From assembly GCA_032718475.1 (NCBI GenBank), contig JAUCBJ010002868.1, positions 1-33,969 of the forward strand: a stretch of 33,969 nucleotides of DNA, given 5' to 3'. Made by a program: the position numbers and the translations under genes. The DNA comes from Nemertoderma westbladi (lineage: Eukaryota > Xenacoelomorpha > Nemertodermatida > Nemertodermatidae). Below the pieces are notes generated by a model that was not told the DNA's origin, ran no database searches, and saw only the letters and a list, made by a program, of their open reading frames with translations. Of this stretch, positions 17,727 through 27,938 are shown piece after piece (position 1 is the stretch's first letter; each line of letters opens with the position of its first letter).

Positions 17727-20441
17727 TTATTGGCTTATGGAACTATTTGACACGAGGGGGGTAATTGCCTCTGTTACATTTGGGCTGTAAATTTCGTTGC
17801 TAATTGTATCAGGTTCATCTGAAATTCGTGGACTGTTACTATCCTTCAGGGTTGCAGTTGATTGCCCCCCCTGAATAACTGCCATCATCTGTGTATCCAA
17901 CATCTCCATTTTAACCGCCAAGGAGTGAATATCATTTTTCAGCTCGTTTCTTAGTTTCATAAGGGCATTCGTGCCAGATTCATCTGGAGTCGATCTCGCT
18001 GTACCGTTCGATTTATTTATAGAAGGGCTGCGATCTAGAGATGTGGCTACAACATTGTTTTTATCGGTTTTAATCCACGGTCTTTTGACAGTTTTACTAG
18101 GTTTAGTTATAGATGGACTGAAAACCAGCGAATTTTCAGCTGCAGCTCCTTTTGATTGTCGGCTATCTGTTTGACGGTCCCCCTCACTAGAAGATTGTAC
18201 TAGAATCTCCGAAGGATTTTCATCTCCTTCTGGAGCAGAACGATTCGTTTCGTCCTGATCCGGACTCGGGAGTTGTTTGAACCTGTTAATCATTTTACGT
18301 ACTGGATGATCCAAAGGAATGTTGTTTGCTGGTTCGATTCTTTGTTTTGCTTTCTCAGCCTGTTCCCGTCGATAATCTTTTAATTTCTTTAATCTGGTTC
18401 TGTTTCGCAGATTGTATGTAAGAATCATATTGCGATTGAAGGAATGGGCGAATGCTGTATAGAACTGCAGCACATTGAGCAAATCGTCACGGTGTATTAC
18501 GTGAAGATCACTGTATGTTAAAGCACGGACATTAACGCATGCCTGCCCCACACTGCGTTCCTTCCAAAAGTAATCCCCATAACAGTCACCCCGAGTCAAT
18601 ATAGCCACTACTTCGTCATCCTGAATGACTTCCAAGCTACCTGAAATTACAAAACACAAATTTTCTATACTTTCCCCTGTGTGTGAAAGCAGATCGCTTG
18701 GAGCACTGTGTCGCAACTCAAAGTTTATTGCCAATGCACGTAAGCAACCTTCACTAGCAAGTCTGAAGGCTGGGTGTTCCTTCAGAACATGTCTGAACAA
18801 GTGAACACCAAGATCAGCCCGCATATCCTTTGGGCAATAGTTCATGACCTTGTCGGTGTCAACACCTTTAGACATCGTCCACGAGGAAATAAAATAGTCT
18901 AAGACTCGTTCACCTAATTCCCTTTCTACTTGGTGGAATTTTATGAAATCGCGAATACTAGTGAGCATATCATGGTAGCGGTTGTTGTTAGCCTGGAACT
19001 CTTGGTACATGGTGGTGATGCTTCCGAAAATAACAGCATACATGAGAGCTCCGAAAAACATGAGAACACAAACGAAGGCTTTCTCAAAGGTTGTTTCAGC
19101 AGCTATATTTCCGAAACCAACTGTCGTCATTACACTGAGTGTGAAGTACAGAGCACTGACATACGTAACCTGTACTTCTTCTGTAGTCACATTTGTTTCA
19201 TTAAATTTCATCTGTTGGGTTATGTAACTGCGATTGCGCACATAATTGAGCCAATTATCATCACGTGTTGCAACCTCACTGTAACCAATTGCTACCCATA
19301 TGAGTGAAAACCAATGGGCTATTATCAAGTAATTACATAAAAACACAATGAGTTGGCCACCAATGTACTCCATGTAATCGTCGATTCTGCGAATGATGCG
19401 AAAGCACCTCAAAACCCTAATAACTTTGATGATTCGCACCGCACTGATTGTTTGGGAATGAATTTCAGCAGTTGGAACACTGTTCCATATTTGTTGAATA
19501 ATCTCGAATGGGATTGATGAAATTACATCAATTAATAACCACGTGCGCAAATACTTCCTGCTGATAAGTCGAGAATCAGTTATTATTTCACCTGAATGAT
19601 CAGCATAAGTTGTCCGGAAGTTCATTCCAATATCAATGCAGAATGTAAGGTCAACTAAAGAGTCAAGTATTGCTAAGGCCGTGTTTTCCATCAAAACTTT
19701 ATTAAATCGATAGGTGATCATGAATGGTGCTATTAGAGCCGTGTATAGTGTGAGCAGGAAGAGCCCCCAGTCCCAGGCCTGGCGGAAGGTACCGGAATGT
19801 AGTAGAATTAACTTAGGAATATAAGGTGACAGGAGTTCGTACCGCGGAAGAGTTGGGGCTTCGCTGCTAACTGTCAGCTGTGTGTCAGGGGGTGGAGCGT
19901 CACCTGCAGTCACACGATTCCGCCCAATCGATGGCCCCAGGCCTTGCTGCGTCAATTTACTGCGGTTGACTGTGCGAGCAAGTTTAACAAATCTACCCAT
20001 TGCCCGACTATCTTCATCATCCAAAGGCACTTTCACTGACGTGACATCCTTGAAAAGGCATAGAATTAGCACAACTTCATTTAGGTCATTGAATATCGGG
20101 GAAATTTCATAGTGCAACCACATAGGATGTTTGTTTTTTTTGTAAATCAACAACTCGAATTTTTCGTGTCCCTGATTTTCAAATATCTGTGAAAGTTTTC
20201 CAACTGCTTGCGGGTCTGTTAGCTCTCCGTGCAGGTGTGCGAGTGTGGCTGGTTTTAGCATCATTTCCGCCCGAGTATATCCAGTTAGCATGTAAAACTC
20301 ATCGCTTATAAACACCACAGGGTACTCGACAAAACGAGCGTTAGCAATTAGGAAACATGGGCTCTGTTCCTGACAACGCTTTGCCACATTCTCGAGAAAG
20401 TTATTCTGAGGGGCAAGCAGGCCACGTCTTTTGCCAGACAT
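17727..20441 (-). CDS. EAG-type (KCNH1/KCNH5-like) voltage-gated potassium channel, single coding exon
   Basis: A 904-residue complete channel, at a length normal for EAG proteins. Domains in order: PAS-cap and PAS domain, residues about 1-137 (RRGLLAPQNNFLEN at the start). S1-S6 follow, about 220-480. S4 is at about 335-352 with Arg/Lys every third residue (R336, K339, R342, R345, R348, R351). The potassium filter TVGFGN is at 440-445; GFGN is typical of KCNH channels and GYG is the usual Kv form. The C-linker is about 481-560 and includes CPKDMRADL. A cyclic-nucleotide-binding homology domain is at about 561-665 (SGSLEVIQDDEVVAIL, GDCYGDYFWKE). A C-terminal coiled coil sits near 827-856. 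N403, N414 and N417 are possible glycosylation sites in the S5-pore linker. Best match by motif is EAG; ERG and ELK fit less well. The tetramer should conduct an outward K+ current across the plasma membrane. The start is supported by an in-frame TAG three codons upstream. Vertebrate and fly orthologues are split into many exons, and this coding sequence is not. AATAAA overlaps the stop codon. Confidence 0.97.
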   Translation of the reverse strand: MSGKRRGLLAPQNNFLENVAKRCQEQSPCFLIANARFVEYPVVFISDEFYMLTGYTRAEMMLKPATLAHLHGELTDPQAVGKLSQIFENQGHEKFELLIYKKNKHPMWLHYEISPIFNDLNEVVLILCLFKDVTSVKVPLDDEDSRAMGRFVKLARTVNRSKLTQQGLGPSIGRNRVTAGDAPPPDTQLTVSSEAPTLPRYELLSPYIPKLILLHSGTFRQAWDWGLFLLTLYTALIAPFMITYRFNKVLMENTALAILDSLVDLTFCIDIGMNFRTTYADHSGEIITDSRLISRKYLRTWLLIDVISSIPFEIIQQIWNSVPTAEIHSQTISAVRIIKVIRVLRCFRIIRRIDDYMEYIGGQLIVFLCNYLIIAHWFSLIWVAIGYSEVATRDDNWLNYVRNRSYITQQMKFNETNVTTEEVQVTYVSALYFTLSVMTTVGFGNIAAETTFEKAFVCVLMFFGALMYAVIFGSITTMYQEFQANNNRYHDMLTSIRDFIKFHQVERELGERVLDYFISSWTMSKGVDTDKVMNYCPKDMRADLGVHLFRHVLKEHPAFRLASEGCLRALAINFELRHSAPSDLLSHTGESIENLCFVISGSLEVIQDDEVVAILTRGDCYGDYFWKERSVGQACVNVRALTYSDLHVIHRDDLLNVLQFYTAFAHSFNRNMILTYNLRNRTRLKKLKDYRREQAEKAKQRIEPANNIPLDHPVRKMINRFKQLPSPDQDETNRSAPEGDENPSEILVQSSSEGDRQTDSRQSKGAAAENSLVFSPSITKPSKTVKRPWIKTDKNNVVATSLDRSPSINKSNGTARSTPDESGTNALMKLRNELKNDIHSLAVKMEMLDTQMMAVIQGGQSTATLKDSNSPRISDEPDTISNEIYSPNVTEAITPLVSNSSISQ

Positions 20442-20901
20442 GCTCTGCTATATGATTTTGTTGCAAACAGTAAACCTTCTTTTAGAATAATAATAATGAT
20501 AATAAATTATTAATGAGTGCATTATTATATAAATTATTAAGTTTGAATGAAAATTTAATATTTAACCTTTAAAACAGTAAAATTTTACATTTAACATTTT
20601 ATTCAAATTTAAAACAATAATTGGTCTTATATTTCTATATAAACAACGACAATGAATTTCCAAATAATACAGAACAATACAATGAGATAATATTTTGAGT
20701 GTAAGAGGTAAATGTAGTGGTGTTTTGTGGTGACTAAGTGATAACTCTCAAATTCTACAGAACGTAGCAGAAGAAACCCATTTCATCTGTTAAGGTGTAA
20801 CTCCAATCTTATTAGGAATTAGTATTAAAAACTAGGGGCGAGTTTAAAATAAAATCAATATTAAATTTGAAGAAAACAAATTTCAGTATAGGTAGAATGA
20901 A
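20442..20901. other. Proximal 5' flank of the EAG gene
   Basis: AT-rich. On the minus strand the sequence ATCATATAG immediately before CAGAGCATG could be a weak acceptor for a 5'-UTR intron. No TATA-box or initiator assignment is safe in such AT-rich DNA. Confidence 0.4.
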
Positions 20902-21150
20902 TGAAAAGTAACACTGAAATGTTACACTTAATAGTAATTTAACACTTAATCGCTTTAATTCAAACTATAAAACACTCAAACTTACTATAATGTTTTTATT
21001 CTATTTTATGATTATATTTTAGGACAGAAATCCTAAAATGTAATTATAAAAGCATATTATAGTAAGTTTCGGTGTATTAAAATTTGAATTAAAGTGATTT
21101 AAGTATGAAATAACGATTAAGTGTAACAATTCTGTGTTACTTTTCATGCG
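20902..21150. mobile_element. MITE-like palindrome, about 250 bp
   Basis: Arms of about 120 bp (20902-21023 and about 21031-21150) are imperfect reverse complements around GGACAGAAATCC. Matching blocks include TGAAAAGTAACAC with its complement GTGTTACTTTTCA, and AAACTTACTATAAT with ATTATAGTAAGTTT. No coding capacity. It sits about 460 bp upstream of the EAG start codon, so it could lie in the promoter or a 5'-UTR intron. Confidence 0.8.
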
Positions 21151-21555
21151 TTCGTCACTGTGACACTCAAAACACATAATTTTAAAATATTGAACGATAA
21201 CGTCCACACTGCAGTCATACACAGTCATGTACATTCTACACTGCAGTTACACGCGAAAAGAACCCCACTTGAAAGAAAGTAAAGATAATGACAAAAATAA
21301 AATTAACTATTGTAATAGTAAATTTTTAATTTTTAGTCAATTTTTTTTATATAAGTAGATACCGGTAGATATAAGTACATCGAATCATTCCACATCTCAG
21401 TTGGAGACTGGCTTGGCTAGTTCCATCAGACAGCTGGTCACAACTGATTAAAAAAATTGTACAAGCGGGATGGGATTTCTGAATTCCAATAAAAAAATTA
21501 AATGAAATTGGTTCTTTACGATTTGCATGGTTAGGTATTACTGAAATGATCAAAT
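21151..21555. other. Intergenic AT-rich, no gene seen
   Basis: No supported gene or repeat. Short minus-strand frames here lack protein features. Confidence 0.35.
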
Positions 21556-21819
21556 TCAATTTGTGTTTCCAAGAAATTTTTTATTATATAGCAGTAAAGA
21601 TCTAAAGAAATTTAAATTATAACTCTCCTCGTAACCAAACATTACATAGTATGTTGGATAATATTCTTGGCCAGAGTTCCGTCGCCCGTCCACTCTGAAA
21701 TAAGTTTTGATTCCATTGTTATATTTGCAGACTGTCGTGATTACGTTGGAAAGATTTCGTAAATTCAAAACCGGCAAAAACCTAAGTGCGGTAAGCAGGG
21801 TAATAAGCTCTTGCTTTAG
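21556..21819 (-). CDS. Weak candidate exon of an unidentified gene (minus strand)
   Basis: An 87-codon open stretch has protein-like content in its middle (YNNGIKTYFRVDGRRNSGQE, then YYPTYYVMFGYEESY). It is noticeably less AT-biased than its surroundings. An acceptor-like sequence (CCTGCTTACCGCACTTAG) ends at 21782. No convincing donor was fixed before the stop at 21556. Family not recognised. It may be chance or a degraded element. Confidence 0.22.
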   Translation of the reverse strand, partial: LKQELITLLTALRFLPVLNLRNLSNVITTVCKYNNGIKTYFRVDGRRNSGQEYYPTYYVMFGYEESYNLNFFRSLLLYNKKFLGNTN

Positions 21820-22335
21820 TCATTGTAATTTCTTGAAATAGCAAATTTGTGATAAACCTGAATGAGCTTATAATTTATGAGCAGTTTTTGATAAGTAGCC
21901 CTAAAGGTTATATTTTGAAACATTTAAAATTTTTTTTTGTCCTCTAAATGCTGCAAAAAGGTAAATTACATAAATTTTTCCTCCCAAGGAACAAGAAAAA
22001 TATATTAGATCGGACCAAAAGGATTATTTTCGTGTCGTACCAACGATTTTATATAAAGAGGATAACTATATTACTACTTATCCTACACCCTAAAAGTGGC
22101 ACACAATTTTTTTTGAAAATTTTTCTTTCAAGATGTTTCTTTGAACCGAATGGGCGGGACAATGCCGCCTTTATTAATAACATAATACGCAACATAATTA
22201 TTTGCTAAATCAAAATTGAAATGTGACTTCATAAATAATGTAAGTGTGACAAGTTCAGTTGAATTTGTTATTAAAAAATGACCCAATGCCATGTACATAA
22301 TCTCGTGCCAATGAAACGGTTACTAATAATAAAAT

Positions 22336-22463
22336 CAACGTCAACTCGGTACATACTGTATGTCACCATGGTAACAACGTAAAACAACGTCCACTCGGTA
22401 CATACTGTATGCCACCATGGCAACGCGTACATAATGTATGCCACCATGGTAACAACGTAAAAC
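22336..22463. repeat. Tandem repeat, about 2.7 units, carrying X-box motifs
   Basis: Units start at about 22336, 22385 and 22426 (the last shortened at its left end). Each contains ACTCGGTACATACTGTATG or a close variant, followed by an X-box-like palindrome and AACAACGTAAAAC. Copies differ at only a few bases. Confidence 0.9.
22362..22453. promoter_or_regulatory. Three RFX-type X-box motifs
   Basis: GTCACCATGGTAAC (22362-22375), GCCACCATGGCAAC (22411-22424) and GCCACCATGGTAAC (22440-22453) fit the palindromic X-box (GTNRCC-AT-GGYAAC type) bound by RFX transcription factors, which drive ciliary genes in animals. They lie 1.9-2.0 kb upstream of the EAG start and about 0.9 kb from a divergent candidate first exon at 23353. 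Clustered sites suggest an enhancer or shared promoter element, but their presence inside a tandem repeat could also be incidental. Confidence 0.5.
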
Positions 22464-23352
22464 AAAATTCTAAAATTATATTATTGCGGAATTAACTTTA
22501 TTTAACCTTAAAATTATTAATGAGCAAACAAATAATTCCAAATAATCGATAGTTTTGAATTTAATTTTAGTGGTGACATTATTTAATTATTCTGGCACAA
22601 AAATTTATATTTTGAAATAATTTTAAAAGAATCAACCATGCTCAATTTTATTGTTGGTGTCAGATGTTTCTTATTAGAGTTGCACATTTTCAATGCCACA
22701 GGAAAATAACGGCAATTCAGGGATCGAGAAGCTTATAGAAACGGACTTTTCGACCAAAACATTAAGCGATATCATTAACAATTGACGTTAACAATTTGAT
22801 GGGCGGGCTTATTTAACCAAACAATAAACGATTGACAATAAAAAATACGAAATCGTGATTGCAATTTCAAAGGGATGGCCTAATTATAATATTATTACAG
22901 TATAAATGCTGCATTGTTACATCACTGTCAGATAATTTTTAATAAAAATCACAATTATGTACCATGGCCATAAAAAGTGTGCGCCAGAATTATTAATTAA
23001 TGTTGCCCAAAAATTATAGCGATTTACTAAAACCTCGCCGCATTTGGCACCAAATATTTACAAAAATAATATTTCCACTTCAATAAAAAATAAGGAATAC
23101 TATAGGTACTACTATAATAATAATAATAACAAATACTATTAAAATTACTTTGAGTATCACACTTCATACATGGCGAATCACATGGCACAAAGGAATGGAA
23201 ATATTAAAGGAGTGGTGAAGATAGCTTTATCGCCCTTCTATATGAAGTTTTCTGATGAAAGGAAAGATCAGGTCCTTCTGTTTGTGTTTTGTTGTCACGG
23301 GAACAACCAACCAGGCAGGTAGAATCAGATTCCTTTCTCTACCCAAGCGAAG
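22464..23352. other. Intergenic AT-rich, no gene seen
   Basis: AT-rich sequence with a short (ATA)n run at about 23113-23130. Right end possibly promoter or 5' UTR of the exon candidate at 23353. Confidence 0.35.
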
Positions 23353-23444
23353 ATGTCAACAGTCCGTGAAGCCTCTTTATTCCACAAGGTTTTATTCCAG
23401 CAAACTAAAGCCGCTTTAGGCATAGAAGGACTACCTTACCACAG
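23353..23444 (+). CDS. Possible first coding exon of an unidentified gene
   Basis: The ATG at 23353 opens 30 codons of balanced composition (MSTVREASLFHKV ... ALGIEGLPYH). They end at a good donor, ACCACAG|GTGAAT (GT at 23445-23446). Without splicing the frame stops one codon later. A pyrimidine-rich acceptor-like stretch (TTCCTTTCTCTACCCAAG) lies just before the ATG, consistent with a 5'-UTR intron. The family is not recognised and downstream exons could not be found; the 1.85-kb minisatellite follows. The orientation is divergent from the EAG gene. Confidence 0.38.
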
Positions 23445-23936
23445 GTGAATCGTGTATCTTTTACCAGGTGTATAATCTCATCTGCTCTGATTCTAATTAA
23501 TATTCATATCCACGCTTATTTAGGTCAGATGCGAGCTTTGTATGTTTTATCTATTATGCCGTATCTCAGGGCTTTCGATTATAGTAAACTCATAAAACTT
23601 TTATCTTCAATAAGCAGAAAAAAGTAATTAAAGAAACTTTGGGAGCTGAGCAGCATACCCCCAACTCCCTTCCCTACACTAAACTGTACTTACCACGCCA
23701 GCATTTCTAGTAACCAAGGCACATTCTATTGGAATTTATAAGCCTATGGAGTTTGTAAGTGGAATGTTTGGAATAGCGTATTATATTTTAAAAGATTAAA
23801 AACGCGTACGTACTTTAATTTCATAAATTTAATCTGAAATCAATAAAGTTAACTAGAAGCAGAGAATTATGTTAAATATTTACAAATGTCCAACAGGAAC
23901 CAGCGGGTCACCTATTACATATAAACATATTATGGT
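23445..23936. other. No gene seen; intron candidate downstream of the 23353 exon
   Basis: A 60-codon plus frame here begins with GTG at the donor site and reads as intronic AT-rich sequence. I do not call it. Confidence 0.35.
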
Positions 23937-25788
23937 CACACCGCACACCTCACACCGCACACCGCACACCGCACACCCAACACCGCACACCGCACACCCA
24001 ACACCGCACACCGCACACCGCACCGCACACCCCACACCCAACACCGCACACCGCACACCCCACACCGCACACCTCACACCCCACACCGCACACCTCACAC
24101 CCCACACCGCACACCCAACACATCACACCGCACACCCCACACCTCACACCGCACACCCAACACCGCACACCGCACACCCAACACCGCACACCGCACACCG
24201 CACCGCACACCCCACACCCAACACCGCACACCGCACACCCCACACCGCACACCTCACACCCCACACCGCACACCTCACACCCCACACCGCACACCCAACA
24301 CATCACACCGCACACCCCACACCTCACACCGCACACCGCACACCTCACACCGCACACCGCACACCGCACACCCAACACCGCACACCGCACACCGCACACC
24401 GCACACCACACACCGCACACCGCACACCGCACACCACACACCGCACACCGCACACCGCACACCACACACCACACACCGCACACCGCACACCGCACACCGC
24501 ACACCGCACACCGCACACCGCACACCGCACACCACACCGCACACCCAACACCGCACACCGCACACCCAACACCGCACACCGCACACCGCACCGCACACCA
24601 CACACCACACACCGCACACCGCACACCGCACACCGCACACCGCACACCGCACACCGCACACCACACCGCACACCCAACACCGCACACCGCACACCCAACA
24701 CCGCACACCGCACACCGCACCGCACACCCCACACCCAACACCGCACACCGCACACCCCACACCGCACACCTCACACCCCACACCGCACACCTCACACCCC
24801 ACACCGCACACCCAACACATCACACCGCACACCCCACACCTCACACCGCACACCGCACACCGCACACCGCACACCGCACACCGCACACCGCACACCGCAC
24901 ACCGCACACCGCACACCGCACACCGCACACCGCACACCCAACACCGCACACCGCACACCGCACCGCACACCCCACACCCAACACCGCACACCGCACACCC
25001 CACACCGCACACCTCACACCCCACACCGCACACCGCACACCCAACACCGCACACCGCACACCGCACCGCACACCCCACACCCAACACCGCACACCGCACA
25101 CCCCACACCGCACACCTCACACCCCACACCGCACACCTCACACCCCACACCGCACACCCAACACATCACACCGCACACCCCACACCTCACACCGCACACC
25201 GCACACCGCACACCGCACACCGCACACCGCACACCGCACACCGCACACCGCACACCGCACACCGCACACCGCACACCGCACACCGCACACCGCACACCCC
25301 ACACCGCACACCTCACACCGCACACCCCACACCGCACACCCAACACATCACACCGCACACCCCACACCTCACACCGCACACCGCACACCGCACACCGCAC
25401 ACCGCACACCCCACACCGCACACCCAACACATCACACCGCACACCCTACACCTCACACCGCACACCGCACACCGCACACCGCACACCGCACACCGCACAC
25501 CGCACACCGCACACCGCACACCGCACACCGCACACCGCACACCACACACCGCACACCGCACACCGGCACACCGCACACCGCACACCGCACACCGCACACC
25601 GCACACCGCACACCGCACACCGCACACCGCACACCGCACACCGCACACCGCACACCGCACACCGCACACCGCACACCGCACACCGCACACCGCACACCGC
25701 ACACCGCACACCGCACACCGCACACCGCACACCGCACACCGCACACCGCACACCGCACACCGCACACCGCACACCGCACACCGCACCG
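23937..25788. repeat. 1.85-kb (ACCGCAC)n heptanucleotide minisatellite with higher-order structure
   Basis: A 7-bp unit, ACCGCAC, is repeated about 264 times with variant units ACCCCAC, ACCTCAC, ACCCAAC, ACCACAC and ACATCAC. The left three-quarters is variant-rich and contains larger duplicated blocks. For example, 24001-24158 equals 24181-24338 exactly, a 180-bp period. A shortened unit (CACCGCACCGCAC) marks block copies near 24017, 24197, 24587, 24717, 24957 and 25061. The last 220 bp are an almost pure ACCGCAC run. A single extra G occurs near 25564. All frames on both strands stay largely open because no unit contains a stop, which explains the long HTAHRTP-like and VCGVRCA-like translations. 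These are not genes. Confidence 0.97.
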
Positions 25789-26429
25789 TATCATGTTTTG
25801 TTAATTTGATATGATAAATTCCATTTGTTAGGATACTTGCATTGGCCAGGAATAGAATAGCTTCAGTATAGGATTAAAAAAAAGTTTAGATAAACAAACC
25901 AACGACATGACAAAAGTGTTTTTTTTAGACAAATCCATGATTTGGGTTTGGTTTGAGCAATGCAAGCAGCAAGTTTGATCAACATATAGTTTGATCTGTT
26001 TATCTGTATTGTAACCACTGCCGCCCTACAGTAAGCAATACCTGAATACTAATGAGCTAAACTTACAATCAAATTACTGATTAGGCGGGGCTTATTAGAA
26101 TCCTCACAGGGATCACCTTTGATCCTCCTATCACCAACAATCATCTGGTGGACCTCGACTGTCCAATTATCATCTTACCTCTCAGCAGTACAGCATGCAT
26201 CATCCCTAGAGAATAGAGATATAATCGTAGGAATTTACAGTTGATTGTCGAAGTTTAACTGTAGACCATAATGTAAGATCAGATATAGGCCCTACTAAAA
26301 TACGTTAAGCCCAAAATAATATATAAAAATAATACCGGTAATGTGCATCAGTTAATGTAGTATCGTACGCAATGATTAATTGATTACAAATTGCATGAGG
26401 ATAAAGGCTGGTTCACAGCCCTTAAAAAT
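25789..26429. other. Intergenic, no gene seen
   Basis: No supported gene. A short acceptor-like CCTCACAG at about 26108 precedes an open stretch of about 35 codons, but the peptide shows nothing recognisable. Confidence 0.35.
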
Positions 26430-27330
26430 GTCTATTTAGCAATGTTTAACCACCTCCGTAGACTTTATTTTTCGTCTTTGGAATGTAATCTGGATATCAT
26501 TAGAACCGCCTTCATCTGCAGATTCCGAATCAGAAAACCGTTTTAAATTTAACCAAAAGGTGGCAAAGATATTATCACAATACTAAGGTGCAAATTTTGA
26601 GAAGTAAATCGCTATAATTCTAATTTTTTTTTGTCTTTATTCTAGAATATTTATTATTATTAATAAATCATTAATAATAATAATTATATTTATAATTAAT
26701 AATTAATAAATTATTAATAATAATTTATTATTATTTCTGCACGAGCAAGTGTTGGCGTCCTACACCCGATTGGGTCTGCTCTCTGTGTGCCAAGCAGTGC
26801 ACAGACAAACATCACTTTAACAAGTGCTGCAAAGTACCACGTCTCGACTGCGAGATCCGCTATGCTCTCTACCTAAATGACCTACCTTAATTTTTAATTA
26901 ATATAAATCCTTTTATTCCGGTTATGTGCCTTTCTTTCTTTTTTATCTAATACTAATACAATACATCGTTCTCTACTTGAAGTGCAACTAAAATTATATT
27001 CTTTAATTCTTCATAATTTTTCCATGTGGAAAATATACGCCCCATTTGATTCATTTATTATTATTTTGCTGAGCGTTTAATTAAAACTCTACATATTGTT
27101 TCTTCATTATGCGTAATTAATATTCTAGAATCGAGTAAAAAAAACGTTAGAATTATATCGATTTACGTGTTAAAATGTATACCTATGAATTTTGAAAATA
27201 TCTCCGGAAGTTATTGGTGAAATTTAAAACGGTTTTCTGATTCTTAATCTGCATATGAAGGCGGTTCTAATGACATTCCAAAGACGAAAAATAAAGCCGA
27301 CGGAGGTAGCTAAATATTGCAAAATATATG
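26430..27330. mobile_element. Inverted-repeat element, arms of about 215 bp
   Basis: The left arm (about 26430-26651) and right arm (about 27118-27330) are imperfect inverted repeats centred near 26880. Matching blocks are TTATTTTTCGTCTTTGGAAT with ATTCCAAAGACGAAAAATAA, GAACCGCCTTCAT with ATGAAGGCGGTTC, AAAACCGTTTTAAATTT with its complement, and TTCTAGAATATT with AATATTCTAGAA. The inner part holds an AT-rich palindrome (about 26655-26735) and then a cysteine-rich reading frame. It looks like a non-autonomous transposon or foldback element with captured sequence. No transposase and no clear target duplication were found. Confidence 0.75.
26738..26890 (+). CDS. Short cysteine-rich reading frame inside the inverted-repeat element
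   Basis: From a TGC at 26738 to the stop at 26888-26890 the plus strand encodes 50 residues with eight cysteines, spaced C-x3-C-x8-C-x2-C-x3-C-x7-CC-x6-C. The tail is RYALYLNDLP. No ATG starts the frame. It would be the last exon of something, for example with an acceptor at the AG at 26744-26745, or simply a captured fragment. GC content is much higher than in the flanks, where AT repeats dominate. Cysteine spacing of this kind is seen in small secreted disulfide-rich domains, but I cannot assign a family and see no signal peptide. Confidence 0.35.
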   Translation, partial: CTSKCWRPTPDWVCSLCAKQCTDKHHFNKCCKVPRLDCEIRYALYLNDLP

Positions 27331-27668
27331 ATTTTTATCGGCTTGTTGTATCGAAATAGCTCAGAAATTAAAAAATCTGGCCTGGCCAGCAGTAAGAAAA
27401 TTGTCGAACTATCACCATACCAAATATCGAAGCATAAGATTGAAATTTGAAAATAATTATGGGGGGGGGGGGGGGGGGGTGGTGGGGCTCCGACCCCCTA
27501 AAAATGGATGTTGTATTAAGGGAGATGGTGTATATATATCAGTTGTACAAATAAATAGTAAGAAAATAATAAAGAGACCAATATCCCGCTGATTATATTT
27601 TTAATTCTTGATTATATGTGTTTTTGTTATATTATGTCAACTTAACAGCGGTTTGGTGGATTACTCGT
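27331..27668. other. No gene seen; 19-G tract at 27461-27479
   Basis: Contains an uninterrupted run of 19 G followed by TGGTGGGGC. A 63-codon plus frame here runs through the G tract as glycines and has no other protein feature. Confidence 0.5.
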
Positions 27669-27697
27669 AACGCTGCAAAGTACTACTTTGCAGCGTT
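27669..27697. repeat. 29-bp palindrome (14-bp arms)
   Basis: AACGCTGCAAAGTA and its exact reverse complement flank a single C. A half copy (AACGTTGCAAAGTA) follows at 27714-27727, and a related dyad (GTAAAGTGCTACTTTAC) is at about 30367-30383. Confidence 0.85.
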
Positions 27698-27938
27698 GCG
27701 TTATATAGGACGGAACGTTGCAAAGTATCCAATGACATTGAAACTACTTAAATTACCGTATTCCAGAATGTATTATTTCCATTTAGATTAATGCGTGATT
27801 CTTTATTCATTAAAGCAGCACGTGTTTGCATCATGCGTGCATCCAGTTTGAAGTGACGGGACTAGTTACTGTATGTACATAATTGTTTAACGTGTTAGAC
27901 TGTATTCCATACGTCCTATAGAAAACATTTTAGAGAAA

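Noticed and set aside
17971-20112. Plus-strand frames of 67-125 codons inside the EAG gene
   Set aside because: Antisense shadows of a clearly real coding sequence.
23869-25809. 646-residue plus-strand frame rich in HTAHRTP, and several minus-strand VCGVRCA frames
   Set aside because: They are translations of a 7-bp tandem repeat whose 21-nt period lacks stops in nearly all frames. No non-repeat domain is present.
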